A DNA stretch of 64,000 nt, from positions 434,001-498,000 of the forward strand of contig NZ_JAHUZB010000001.1 of assembly GCF_019218635.1 (NCBI RefSeq), written 5' to 3'. Numbering within the stretch: position 1 is the first letter of the stretch; the number at the start of each line of letters is the position of its first letter. The DNA comes from Enterococcus alishanensis (GTDB taxonomy: Bacteria; Bacillota; Bacilli; Lactobacillales; Enterococcaceae). The notes beneath the pieces are model-generated. The model did not search any database. It saw only the letters and a program-made list of their open reading frames with translations, and had not been told where the DNA came from. Below are positions 45,852 through 54,224 of the stretch, piece by piece. Position numbers and translations under genes: made by a program.

Positions 45852-45899
45852 AGAAAACGGTTTCAAAGGGATTTACAAGAAAAGCTAATGTAGTAATAT
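45852..45899 (+). promoter_or_regulatory. Possible promoter and cre-like site between divergent regulators
   Basis: AGAAAACGGTTTCA (45852-45865) matches 12 of 14 bases of the CcpA-site consensus TGAAARCGYTTWCA. A promoter TTTACA (45872-45877), 16 bases, TAATAT (45894-45899) follows on the plus strand. Catabolite control of one or both divergent genes is possible. Confidence 0.35.
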
Positions 45900-46002
45900 T
45901 TGTACAATGAAATAAATAAAAATCTTTTATTCTGTCAAAAATTTCTTAAATTTTAAAATAACTAAAGTACTAAAATAATTTTTTGTGAAAGAAGTGTGGA
46001 TT

Positions 46003-46734
46003 ATGAATACAGTTTTAATATTAACGCAAAATCTTTTGGCCGAAAATGATTTGCGACAAAAATTAGAATTATTAGGTTACGAAGTTTTATGCTCGAACTC
46101 TTTAGTAAATTTAATACTTAATGATCGAACACGGGCATTCAACAATTTGTCTGTTTTTGAAATTATTATTTTTAGTGAGACCTTATCTGATGATACGACG
46201 GAGCAATTATTAAGAAAAATAGCTAAAAATGGTATCAGAACTTATCGAGTAGATGAGGGGTCTTTAATAGAAGATTTTGAAGAAATGGGTCTTTCTGGTT
46301 GGTTAACACCAAATATGTCGTTAAAAGAAATTAGAGAAGTATTGATAAAAACTGGACCAACAACTGAAAATGACCGATTAAAAATGTCCGCTGGGTTACA
46401 AGGTGAAGAGACTGAACAGCAATCATTACAAAATTTCCTGAATGACTTATCGAAAAATGAGCGGCGTGCCTTTAATGAATTGTATCAAGCGAATGGGGAA
46501 ATTGTTGGCCGAAATGAATTGGCTAGTTGTCTTTGGTCAGGAGAAACTACCCAATCAAACTTAGCCCAGTTGTCACAAATCATTCGAAAATTACGACAAA
46601 AAATGGAAAATGAGAATATTGATGGTAATTATATTATTACTAATTGGAGAAAAGGTTACTATCTTTCAAAGCATTTTTGTGAACAAATTGCAGCTTATGA
46701 AAACCAACAATTATTAAATCATATATCAGTCTAA
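46003..46734 (+). CDS. Response-regulator-like winged-helix protein with degenerate receiver
   Basis: ATG 46003 is chosen over GTG 45985, which has no site; this gives 243 residues. The N-terminal half has the receiver pattern (NTVLILTQNLLAENDLRQKLELLGYEV), but the strand that should end in the phospho-acceptor Asp reads FEIIIFSETL, with Ser58 at that place, and no acidic pair or late Lys is visible. The C-terminal half (about 145-230) is an OmpR-type winged helix: NELASCLWSG and IIRKLRQKM, ending ITNWRKGYYL. It is probably a phosphorylation-independent regulator. It is divergent from the LytTR regulator and has its own terminator. Confidence 0.8.
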   Translation: MNTVLILTQNLLAENDLRQKLELLGYEVLCSNSLVNLILNDRTRAFNNLSVFEIIIFSETLSDDTTEQLLRKIAKNGIRTYRVDEGSLIEDFEEMGLSGWLTPNMSLKEIREVLIKTGPTTENDRLKMSAGLQGEETEQQSLQNFLNDLSKNERRAFNELYQANGEIVGRNELASCLWSGETTQSNLAQLSQIIRKLRQKMENENIDGNYIITNWRKGYYLSKHFCEQIAAYENQQLLNHISV

Positions 46735-46749
46735 GTAATTACTAAATAC

Positions 46750-46793
46750 AAAAAAGGACATTGAAGAAAAATAATTCTCCAATGTCCTTTTTT
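46750..46793. terminator. Bidirectional terminator
   Basis: AAAAAAGGACATTG and CAATGTCCTTTTTT form a 14-bp stem, with a further weak inner stem. It lies between the convergent regulator and C39-like genes. Confidence 0.85.
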
Positions 46794-46794
46794 G

Positions 46795-47445
46795 TCAACT
46801 AAATGCCCAAGCATTTGAAGTTTGGTTTAAGATGTCAATTAGGTTATAAGTTTGATTGTAATGCTTTTTTCGTGGTGAGTCATTTGGATCGAATACCCGG
46901 ATTTGATCAGTATTTAGATCTTTCATGATAACCATAATATGACCAACATCGGTAAATTCTCCTGGATTAACTGAAAGAACAACTGGTATATTTCGATTTA
47001 AAGCATTTTGAATAGCGCTGCCATCCACTCCTAAATTTTGATAATTCAAACCATTATTCGCCGCAAAAGCGGAAAAGATTGACCATGCTGTCCCAGAACC
47101 TTCAGTATAATATGTATTGCCGCTCCAGTTTAAAATTTCTTGAGGACTCACGTTACGACTTTGGTAAAAGGAAGCAACCATCGCAAGACTAGCTATGGCA
47201 CATCCATTGGTAGCTAAATCGTTAGTCGTCGAACCACTGCCGTAAGGAGTGTTGGCCCAAGTAGGATCAGTCTGTAAAATTAATGGCATTTTTTGTCCGT
47301 CTGTTTGTAATTTTTGATTGGCTTCACTGACAAAAGCAGCATCGACGGGTTGGCTACTTTCAATAAAATAGCGGTAACCGAAATAGCCGCCACCTAATAG
47401 TAGTAATAAAAATAAAAATTTCGGAAATCGACTTTTTCGTCGCAT
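46795..47445 (-). CDS. C39-like membrane-anchored cysteine peptidase
   Basis: ATG 47445, six bases behind GGAGGTG, gives 216 residues. A basic start and one membrane helix (about 9-25) place the rest outside. The C39-like papain fold shows ATNGCAIASLAMVASFY (catalytic Cys near 85), VGHIMVIM (His) and FDPND (Asp/Asn). It lacks the transporter part of bacteriocin-processing ABC peptidases. The C39_2 group is found in many exported Firmicutes proteins of unknown substrate. It is followed downstream by a terminator and lies 63 bases from the ABC-F gene upstream. Confidence 0.8.
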   Translation of the reverse strand: MRRKSRFPKFLFLLLLLGGGYFGYRYFIESSQPVDAAFVSEANQKLQTDGQKMPLILQTDPTWANTPYGSGSTTNDLATNGCAIASLAMVASFYQSRNVSPQEILNWSGNTYYTEGSGTAWSIFSAFAANNGLNYQNLGVDGSAIQNALNRNIPVVLSVNPGEFTDVGHIMVIMKDLNTDQIRVFDPNDSPRKKHYNQTYNLIDILNQTSNAWAFS

Positions 47446-47507
47446 AAAAACACCTCCGTTGTCTTCATTAAACAATAAAGATCCGGAGGTGTCATCTGTC
47501 TAAAGAC

Positions 47508-49427
47508 CTATTCCAACTCTTCTAAAGATAAACTTAATTCTTCCCATTCAGCTTCTTGATTTTCTTGTTCAGCTTTAACAGCTTCCAATTGATTTGTCAG
47601 CTCTAAAAGTCGCACATGATCATTTAGCGCATCAGGTTTGGTCATGGCTGTTTCTAATTGTCCAATCGTTTCATCAAGTTTTGCTAAATTTTCTTCAATT
47701 GCGGTAATCTTTCTAGATAGCGAGCGCTGCAGCTTTTGTTGTTCTTTATCTTGATAGAATTTATTCTTAGGTGCTTCGGTAACGGTAGTTTTTTCCGCTA
47801 ACATTTCTGCGATTTCTTCTTCTTCTTTTTTCTTTTCTAAGTAATAATCGTAATCACCTAAGTATAATTTACTACCTTCAGGACGCAATTCAATGACTTT
47901 ATTAGCAATTCGATTAATAAAGTAACGGTCATGGGAAACAAATAGCAATGTTCCTTCGTAATCAATTAAAGCATTTTCTAGAACTTCTTTATTGTCAATG
48001 TCTAGATGGTTAGTAGGTTCATCTAAAATTAAGAAATTTTCTTTGTTCATAGATAATTTTGCTAAAGCGACACGAGCTTTTTCACCACCACTTAATAAAG
48101 GAATGGTTTTTTCGACATCTTCACCACTAAACAAAAAGCCACCTAAAACTGTGCGGATATCTTTTTCTGGAGTGGTAGGATGTTCATCCCATAATTCAGC
48201 TAAAATGGTTTTGTTGCCGTGTAGTTCGGCCTGTGCTTGATCATAATAACCAATTGAAACATTTGTCCCAATATGAGCTTCTCCTTTTATAAAAGGAATT
48301 TGACCAATAATTGATTTAAGTAATGTAGATTTTCCAATTCCGTTAGGTCCAACTAATGCAACAGCGTCTTGACGGCGAATATCTAAATTAATAGGATCAG
48401 CTAAAATTTCATCATATCCAACAGCCGCATCTTCAACTTGACATACCACATTACCAGAAGTCTTGTTAATATCAAACATAAATGTTGCTGATTTTTCTTT
48501 GCCATCTGGTCGATCTAAACGATCCATTTTCTCTAGTGTTTTCCGGCGACTTTGGGCACGTTTCGTAGTGGAAGCACGGACTAAGTTTCGAGCAACAAAA
48601 TCTTCCAGCTTACCAATTTCTGTTTGTTGCTTTTCATAGGCTTTCCAGTCACTTTGCAATTGAGCGGCCTTCAGATCTAAATAGCGGGAGTAATTTCCCG
48701 TGTAATGAGTCATTTTGTGGCGGGCAATTTCATATATTTGATTCACCACATGATCTAAAAAGTAGCGGTCATGGGAAACAATCAGTAATGCGCCAGGATA
48801 GCCTTGTAAATAATCTTCTAACCAAGCCAAAGTTTCAATATCGAGGTGGTTAGTAGGTTCATCTAAGATTAAAATATCTGGTTTGACCAATAACATACGA
48901 GCCAAAGCCAGTCTGGTTTTCTGACCACCAGACAAGGTATCAATCGGCTGCTGATAAAAAGATTCATCAAAATTAAAACCATGTAGGACACTTCTGATTT
49001 CATTTTCATAGCCATAACCATTTTGGTCATTGAAATCGTGTTGTAGTTGGTCGTATTCTTTCATCAGACTAGGATAATTTGAATCATTTTCAGCAGTAGT
49101 GCTGATTAGTACTTCTAATTCTCGCATGCGCCTTTCCATTTGACGTACTTTTTCAAAAGCTTTTAGCATTTCATTCCAAACATTTTCATTGGAGGTTAAG
49201 CCAGTGTCTTGTGCTAAATAGCCTAAAGTTGCTTGTTTATTTTTAATAATTTGTCCAGCGTCGGGTGCTTCGATACCAGCAATAATTTTTAGTAAAGTTG
49301 ATTTTCCTGCGCCATTCCGCCCAACAAGACCGATGCGCGCTTTGCTGGCAACTTCGAGATGGAGATTTTCAAATAATGTTTCGGCGCCAAAATAGCGGGC
49401 GACCTGATTTGCCTGTAATAAAATCAT
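47508..49427 (-). CDS. ABC-F family ATPase (YdiF-like)
   Basis: The protein has 639 residues with two ATPase domains and no membrane segment. Domain 1 has GRNGAGKSTLLKII (about 35-48), LSGGQKTRLALARMLL and DEPTNHLD; domain 2 has GPNGIGKSTLLKSII, LSGGEKARVALAKL and DEPTNHLD. An interdomain linker (about 245-325) and a long C-terminal coiled coil (about 555-635) are present. ABC-F proteins act on the ribosome, and YdiF types are housekeeping rather than proven resistance factors. In B. subtilis ydiF is also near rex, supporting that assignment. Confidence 0.93.
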   Translation of the reverse strand: MILLQANQVARYFGAETLFENLHLEVASKARIGLVGRNGAGKSTLLKIIAGIEAPDAGQIIKNKQATLGYLAQDTGLTSNENVWNEMLKAFEKVRQMERRMRELEVLISTTAENDSNYPSLMKEYDQLQHDFNDQNGYGYENEIRSVLHGFNFDESFYQQPIDTLSGGQKTRLALARMLLVKPDILILDEPTNHLDIETLAWLEDYLQGYPGALLIVSHDRYFLDHVVNQIYEIARHKMTHYTGNYSRYLDLKAAQLQSDWKAYEKQQTEIGKLEDFVARNLVRASTTKRAQSRRKTLEKMDRLDRPDGKEKSATFMFDINKTSGNVVCQVEDAAVGYDEILADPINLDIRRQDAVALVGPNGIGKSTLLKSIIGQIPFIKGEAHIGTNVSIGYYDQAQAELHGNKTILAELWDEHPTTPEKDIRTVLGGFLFSGEDVEKTIPLLSGGEKARVALAKLSMNKENFLILDEPTNHLDIDNKEVLENALIDYEGTLLFVSHDRYFINRIANKVIELRPEGSKLYLGDYDYYLEKKKEEEEIAEMLAEKTTVTEAPKNKFYQDKEQQKLQRSLSRKITAIEENLAKLDETIGQLETAMTKPDALNDHVRLLELTNQLEAVKAEQENQEAEWEELSLSLEELE

Positions 49428-49530
49428 ATTTTTTCCTCTTTTATCTGTTTTAGCTAGATTTAGTCTATCATATTTCTTTTTTATTTTTTAGAAAAAGGTG
49501 GAATAATTGTACTAGCTTTCTTAAAGCAAC

Positions 49531-49591
49531 GTGAATATTTCACAATTAGTGAGCATAGCCATTGCTTTTTTAGTATAAAAATTGCTATTAT
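49531..49591 (+). promoter_or_regulatory. Promoter of rex with Rex-like palindrome
   Basis: TTGCTT (49562-49567), 18 bases and TATTAT (49586-49591, with TG one base upstream) form the promoter. GTGAATATTTCAC (49531-49543), followed by AA, resembles a Rex site (TTGTGAA, four A/T, TTCACAA), but its spacer is 3 instead of 4 bases. It lies between rex and the divergent ABC-F gene. Confidence 0.45.
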
Positions 49592-49639
49592 AGGTTTGTA
49601 GTAAAGCAAATTGCAATTTTTATTATAAGGAGAGTTATT

Positions 49640-50278
49640 GTGAAAGAAAATTCAATTCCAAAAGCAACAGTTAAACGTTTGCCGTTATATTATCGGTATT
49701 TACGGATTTTAAATAGCGCTGGCAAGACAAAAGTATCCTCAACAGAATTAAGTGAAGCGATTCAAGTAGACAGCGCGACAATTCGCCGTGATTTTTCTTA
49801 CTTTGGTGAACTGGGTAAAAGAGGTTACGGTTATGATGTAGAAGATTTGATGAATTTCTTCGGTAAAATTTTAAACGATGACCAATTAACCAACGTTGCA
49901 TTGGTTGGGGTGGGGAATCTAGGTAGTGCCCTATTAAAATTTAAATTTCATCAAAGCAATAGTATTCGTGTAAGTTGCGCCTTTGATGTAAAAGAAGATA
50001 TTGTTGGTCGGATTGTAGATGGTATTCCCGTTTATCCATTAGATAGCATGAAAGAGCAAATTAAATTACAACAAATTGAAATTGCAATTCTAACAATTCC
50101 AGCTGAACAAGGACAAGCAGTAGTCGATCAATTAGTTGAAGCAGGGATCAAAGGAATCTTGAACTTTACTTCAGCTCGCTTATCCGCGCCAGATAATATT
50201 ATTATTCAAAGCGTTGATTTAACAAATGAATTACAAACCTTGATTTATTTCTTACACCATGGAAATGATGAAAAGTAA
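49640..50278 (+). CDS. rex: Redox-sensing transcriptional repressor Rex
   Basis: Rex senses the NADH/NAD+ ratio and represses fermentative and respiratory genes when NADH is low. The protein has 212 residues, the usual length. The winged helix (about 8-78) includes KTKVSSTELSEAIQVDSATIRRDFSYFG, the recognition segment, then GKRGYGYDV. The Rossmann domain begins NVALVGVGNLGSALL (about 88-102). A C-terminal helix for domain swapping follows (TNELQTLIYFL). It starts at GTG 49640 behind AAGGAGAG. Confidence 0.96.
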   Translation: MKENSIPKATVKRLPLYYRYLRILNSAGKTKVSSTELSEAIQVDSATIRRDFSYFGELGKRGYGYDVEDLMNFFGKILNDDQLTNVALVGVGNLGSALLKFKFHQSNSIRVSCAFDVKEDIVGRIVDGIPVYPLDSMKEQIKLQQIEIAILTIPAEQGQAVVDQLVEAGIKGILNFTSARLSAPDNIIIQSVDLTNELQTLIYFLHHGNDEK

Positions 50279-50286
50279 ATTTTAAA

Positions 50287-50325
50287 AGCCCGAGGCAATT
50301 TTCAACAATTGCTTCGAGCTTTTTT
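50287..50325. terminator. Terminator of rex, bidirectional
   Basis: AGCCCGAGGCAATT and AATTGCTTCGAGCT form an almost perfect stem (one mismatch and one wobble) with a 6-base loop, followed by TTTTTT. Confidence 0.82.
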
Positions 50326-50662
50326 AATTAAATAAATCATTGTAGTCAACATCTGCGGATTCTTTTGGTAGTTGCTGTAAAATATGTTCAATGTCTTTCA
50401 TTTGTAAAAAACGCGCTTGACGTAAAACTTCACGACCATTATGAAAAATTAAAATTGCCGGAACTGTCAACACTTCAAAGTAACCGGCTAAGTCTGGTTC
50501 TGTCATGATATCTAAATGAAAATAAGGCATCTGGTATTTCTCTGTTAGCGCTCGTACCCGAGGCTCGTCAACATGACAGATACTTCAATTTGGTGAAGAG
50601 ATAAAAACAACGGTATTATTCTTATCAGCAATATTTTGTTGAGTATTTTTTAAAGTGTCCAT
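50324..50662 (-). pseudogene. Thioredoxin-family gene with in-frame UGA at the CxxC motif
   Basis: Reading from ATG 50662 (GGGAG 10 bases before it), 25 codons encode an N-terminal thioredoxin strand ending VVFISSPN. An in-frame TGA (50587-50585) follows, and then SICHVDEPRVRAL, continuing open to 50324. The TGA stands exactly where the first Cys of CxxC is expected (x-S-I-C-H). The rest contains VPAILIFHNGRE, the cis-Pro strand. It is most simply a pseudogene made by one base change from TGT or TGC. A 7-bp hairpin with a GGTA loop lies 19 bases after the TGA, so a selenocysteine reading was considered (see findings). If translation restarts at ATG 50530, only 68 residues are made. Confidence 0.75.
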
Positions 50663-50775
50663 AAAAAATTAGCTCCCATCTTATACTGTTGAAGGTAGAA
50701 GATTATGATCTTTTTGTCAAACATCTTTTCTTGCTTGTAGAAAAAAATAAAAAGCGTTATACTTTTTATGGTAAT

Positions 50776-50846
50776 GCGGGTGTAGTTTAGTGGTAAAACA
50801 GAAGCTTCCCAAGCTTCCGTCGCGAGTTCGATTCTCGTCACCCGCT
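50776..50846 (+). tRNA. tRNA-Gly (anticodon CCC)
   Basis: The 71-base cloverleaf has acceptor arms GCGGGTG and CACCCGC, a D-arm with GTTT/AAAC, the anticodon stem GAAGC/GCTTC with loop TTCCCAA (anticodon CCC, reading GGG), a 4-base variable loop and a T-arm with TTCGATT. The 3' CCA is not encoded. It stands alone between a minus-strand thioredoxin-like gene and a terminator. Confidence 0.92.
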
Positions 50847-50848
50847 TA

Positions 50849-50890
50849 AAAAAAGCACGAAACCTATCAAGTAAGGTTTCGTGCTTTTTA
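50849..50890. terminator. Terminator of tRNA-Gly, bidirectional
   Basis: AGCACGAAACCT and AGGTTTCGTGCT form a perfect 12-bp stem with an 8-base loop, followed by TTTTT. AAAAAAA precedes it, so it can also end the convergent DUF5648 gene. Confidence 0.85.
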
Positions 50891-50915
50891 GTAATTTTTT
50901 TAACAAAAGTAATTA

Positions 50916-51836
50916 TTATTGAATCAGATACTCAAGCATCACATCAGTGTCTTCTGGCATAACATTTCCTGCATAATTTGGTGTGATTAATGAAATACTG
51001 CCGGAGTCATTGTATTGAAGATAGAGATCACCGACAAGGTCTTGTTGTTCTTCTCCAGAAACGATAGTCCCAAGTTTAATAGTGGTATTTACTGAATTTG
51101 TTTTTATGCTATGATCTTTGGCAGAAAAAATTCGGACATCTTTGGTTGCTACTTGTTGTAAAGTAGCATTGTAGACAATCGAATTTTGTTGACCATTGTA
51201 ATCAGTGTATTTGAATGTCACTTGACCATTTGCTGAACTGGAAGGATTTGTAAAGGTTGTTGAGATATTATTCGGGACGTTTACGCCACTAATATAAAAA
51301 TTCTTTGTACCACTGATTTCATTGTTAGCCACTGCAAATGGATAAGTTGGACGACTTTCAGCATACCATGCAACATTTTCATCTTTCCAGCCGGCACGTT
51401 TTAAATTATCTCTTTCGCCAGTATCCAAAGTATAATGATGAGCTCCCGCCACGGCGTTAGGATTATAGAGACGGTAAAGTGGCAAATCATTTTGTTCAGC
51501 TGAGAGCCACGAGATATTTTCGTATTGCCAACCAACACTTATTAAATGATCTCTTTCACCTGTGTCCATCGTGTAGTGGTGATCGCCAGCATTAGCATTG
51601 TATAAACGATAAACTGGTGAACCACTATTTGGAGCTATCCACCCTATACCTTCATAATGCCAGCCAACCTTCCGTAAATTGTCACTTTCTCCTTTGTTTT
51701 CAGTGTAAAAATGTTCTGAACTATTGGCGTTGTAAAGACGATACATCTCCGCCGCTGACGCATCTTCACTATTGACTACGAACCCCCAAAATCCTACAGC
51801 AGTTCCCAAAGATAAAGCTATTAAACCTTTTCTCAT
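50916..51836 (-). CDS. Secreted protein with three DUF5648 repeats
   Basis: ATG 51836, behind AAAGGAGG, is preferred to a start 11 codons upstream; this gives 306 residues. A signal peptide ends near ASAAE (about 27). Three repeats of about 45 residues follow, each beginning YRLYN and containing H(F/H)YT, then a (G)E(S/R)D(N/H)L element and a (V/A)GW ending. This is the DUF5648 repeat found in many exported Firmicutes proteins, often beside lytic domains. The C-terminal 140 residues (from about 165) match nothing I recognise and contain no catalytic motif. A wall- or glycan-binding role is guessed from the family's company. Confidence 0.82.
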   Translation of the reverse strand: MRKGLIALSLGTAVGFWGFVVNSEDASAAEMYRLYNANSSEHFYTENKGESDNLRKVGWHYEGIGWIAPNSGSPVYRLYNANAGDHHYTMDTGERDHLISVGWQYENISWLSAEQNDLPLYRLYNPNAVAGAHHYTLDTGERDNLKRAGWKDENVAWYAESRPTYPFAVANNEISGTKNFYISGVNVPNNISTTFTNPSSSANGQVTFKYTDYNGQQNSIVYNATLQQVATKDVRIFSAKDHSIKTNSVNTTIKLGTIVSGEEQQDLVGDLYLQYNDSGSISLITPNYAGNVMPEDTDVMLEYLIQ

Positions 51837-52040
51837 GATAGTTCCTCCTTTTTTATAAAACGCTTTCAATTATATTTTATCGAATCTTGAAACAAAGTAC
51901 AAATATTTTGAAAATAATTATAATAAAACTCCTTTTTTAATTCTATTGAAACTCAGTACGCCCAAACCAATCTTACAGAAATGAAACATTGATTACACAA
52001 ATACTGGTGTAGAATAAACTCATGAAATGAGGTGAATCTA

Positions 52041-52718
52041 ATGGCTGATAAAGATCAATCTGTTTTTTTAAAGTTAATCTTAAAAATATTTTTCTTTTTT
52101 TTATTTATTCAAATTTTAGGAGTGCCACAATTTGAAGCTTTTGCTCCTTATTTTCCCAATTTTATGCAGCAATATGAACTGCCTTTATTAGTTGGGGAGG
52201 TGACGTTAAGTGTCTTTTTGTTACATTTCCTGTATAGTCGTTATCGGAATCAGCTGAGAATTGCTAACCCAAATCATTTTGGAAAAGAAAAACTAGCTGG
52301 AAATAAGATTTTGTTTACGGTAGGTATGTTTGTTGTCATGAACATAGTTGCTATTGTTTTTAGTAGTTTCTTGTCTTTAGATACACCAGATAATCAAGAA
52401 GCAATTAATCAAGCAACCGCTTTAGTGCCTATGCTGGCAGTTTTCAATACGGTCGTTTTTGGCCCTTTAGCAGAAGAAATAATTTTTCGAGGTATTTTTT
52501 TCAATTATTTTTTTAATCAAAATCGACGTAATTCACACATATTAGCAATTATTGTTTCTGGAACTGTTTTTGGTTTGATGCATGAAGCTTCTTTTTCACT
52601 GGCTTTTTTATATTATGCAAGTTTAGGTTGGATTCTAGCAGGAACTTATTTATATACGAAAGATTTACGCTACAGTATGGCAATTCATCTCTTATTTAAT
52701 TTATTAGGTTCGTTATAA
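52041..52718 (+). CDS. CPBP family intramembrane metalloprotease
   Basis: ATG 52041, seven bases behind GAGGTG, gives 225 residues with about six membrane helices. CPBP (CAAX protease/bacteriocin-processing, Abi) motifs are AEEIIFRG (Glu145, Glu146, Arg150), FGLMHEA (His near 180) and HLLFNLLG at the end. Members serve in bacteriocin self-immunity or in processing membrane proteins. No bacteriocin gene is adjacent. Its original terminator is split by the insertion sequence two bases downstream of the stop. Confidence 0.9.
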   Translation: MADKDQSVFLKLILKIFFFFLFIQILGVPQFEAFAPYFPNFMQQYELPLLVGEVTLSVFLLHFLYSRYRNQLRIANPNHFGKEKLAGNKILFTVGMFVVMNIVAIVFSSFLSLDTPDNQEAINQATALVPMLAVFNTVVFGPLAEEIIFRGIFFNYFFNQNRRNSHILAIIVSGTVFGLMHEASFSLAFLYYASLGWILAGTYLYTKDLRYSMAIHLLFNLLGSL

Positions 52719-52792
52719 GAAAAGAGACTAGCAAATCTGTACCGACCCCAAAAAGTTAGACCAAAAATCTAACTTCTGGAGGTCGGTATTTT

Positions 52793-53365
52793 ATGGTTAA
52801 ATATAGTTTTGAATTCAAACTGAAAATCCTTCAAGAGTATCTTGACGGAAAAGGAGGTTTCTCCTATTTATCTAAGAAACACGGGTTGAAGTCAGAAAAT
52901 CAAATGAAAAATTGGCTCAATGCTTATCAAGAATTTGGTGAAGAAGGGCTTCTTCGTAAAAGACAAAATCAAAGTTATTCTGTTCAATTCAAGATGGATG
53001 CGATAGAGTTATATCAAACAACTGAGTTGTCCTATCGTGAAGTGGCGAATCATTTAGGGATAAACAATCCTGCATTAATCGCCAATTGGATGAGAACCTT
53101 TCGTGCAGAAGGAGTAGATGGACTCTCAAAAAAGAAAGGACGTCCGCCGATTTTGTCTAAGAAAAAAGAAAATCCAAAGGCAAACAAAGCAACCCTTGAA
53201 GAACGTGATCGCATCAAGGAATTAGAAAAACAAGTCCGTTCTCTTCAGATTGAAAATGCTTTTTTAAAAGAATTGAGGAAGCTGCGAAACAGGAAGCCCA
53301 ACAAAGACGAAAGAATCAATCGCACGAATCATCGACAGCCTCCGAGGATCCTTCAAATTAGTTGA
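52793..53365 (+). CDS. IS150-type transposase orfA, frameshifted near its end
   Basis: The protein has 190 residues. Two HTH units bind the element ends (SFEFKLKILQEYLDGKG near 5-21 and SVQFKMDAIELYQ near 63-75), followed by a Lys-rich linker and the leucine-zipper part RDRIKELEKQVRSLQIENAFLKEL. After LRKLR the frame turns into an unrelated tail (NRKPNKDE). The next frame over reads EAAKQEAQQRRKNQ, the sequence expected in the family, so a small deletion has changed the frame. The normal -1 slip into orfB would then no longer work. Confidence 0.8.
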   Translation: MVKYSFEFKLKILQEYLDGKGGFSYLSKKHGLKSENQMKNWLNAYQEFGEEGLLRKRQNQSYSVQFKMDAIELYQTTELSYREVANHLGINNPALIANWMRTFRAEGVDGLSKKKGRPPILSKKKENPKANKATLEERDRIKELEKQVRSLQIENAFLKELRKLRNRKPNKDERINRTNHRQPPRILQIS

Positions 53366-54206
53366 GCTTCTTGAAACTTTGAAATTCCCTAAATCGACCT
53401 TTATGTATTGGCAAAAACGGTTTGATCGACAAAATCCAGATCAAGAAATTGAAGAGGAAATACTTAAGATAAGAAGCCAACATAAGGATTATGGCTGTTT
53501 GCGCCTAACAAAGGAATTATGTAATCGTGGGTTCCATGTAAACAAGAAGAAAGTGCAACGCTTGATTAGGAAACTGGGTATTGAGGTCCGCTCATTCACG
53601 AGGAAATCTCGTCGTTATCATTCTTATCGTGGGAAGATCGGTGCGGTTACGAAAAATCGAATTCATCGACGCTTTTGCACAAGCATTTGTCATCAAAAGA
53701 TTACGACACATACGACAGAGCTAAAATATTTTGAACTAGACAAATCCGGGACCATTCGTGAAAAGAAACTGTATCTTGATCCCTTTTTAGATATGTACAG
53801 CAGTGAGATTATTTCTTATCGTATTTCTGAAAAGCCAAATGCACTAGCGATCATGGAGGCATTGGAAGAAGCGATTCAAGTAACAAAAGACTGTCTCTAC
53901 CGTCGAACCTTTCATTCTGATCAAGGCTGGGCTTATCAAATGAAGGCATACAATCATAAATTAAAAGAACATAAAATATTTCAAAGTATGTCCCGTAAGG
54001 GCACCTGCTTGGATAATTCAATCATGGAGAATTTCTTTAGTTTATTAAAACAAGAAATTTATTATGGACGAGAATTTCATAGCTTTGAGGAATTGAAACA
54101 AGCAATTGATAATTACATTTATTACTACAATCATGAACGTATGAAGAAAAAATTAAATTGGCAGAGTCCGGTGCAATTTAGAAAATCGGCATTGAAAGCA
54201 GCTTAA
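53277..54206 (+). CDS. IS150-type transposase orfB, catalytic Asp replaced
   Basis: The frame is open from 53277; the first usable start is TTG 53379, but normal expression would be by frameshift from orfA. It contains the HTH_21 segment (IRSQHKDYGCLRLTKEL) and the rve integrase fold: ITTHTTELKYF, where family members have D in place of H (codon CAT at 53709-53711), then HSDQGWAY (second Asp) and NSIMENFFSLLK (Glu). The first acid of the DDE triad is thus lost. The C-terminal YYNHERMKKKLNWQSP is intact. Confidence 0.82.
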   Translation, partial: GSCETGSPTKTKESIARIIDSLRGSFKLVELLETLKFPKSTFMYWQKRFDRQNPDQEIEEEILKIRSQHKDYGCLRLTKELCNRGFHVNKKKVQRLIRKLGIEVRSFTRKSRRYHSYRGKIGAVTKNRIHRRFCTSICHQKITTHTTELKYFELDKSGTIREKKLYLDPFLDMYSSEIISYRISEKPNALAIMEALEEAIQVTKDCLYRRTFHSDQGWAYQMKAYNHKLKEHKIFQSMSRKGTCLDNSIMENFFSLLKQEIYYGREFHSFEELKQAIDNYIYYYNHERMKKKLNWQSPVQFRKSALKAA

Positions 54207-54224
54207 AATATAATAGCAGTAAAA

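Noticed and set aside
50585-50587. Confident call of a selenoprotein
   Set aside because: No Sec insertion genes are visible in the window and a one-base nonsense change explains the TGA; kept only as a finding to test.
50650-50841. Minus-strand open frame across tRNA-Gly
   Set aside because: It is antisense to a clear tRNA gene and is an accidental open frame.
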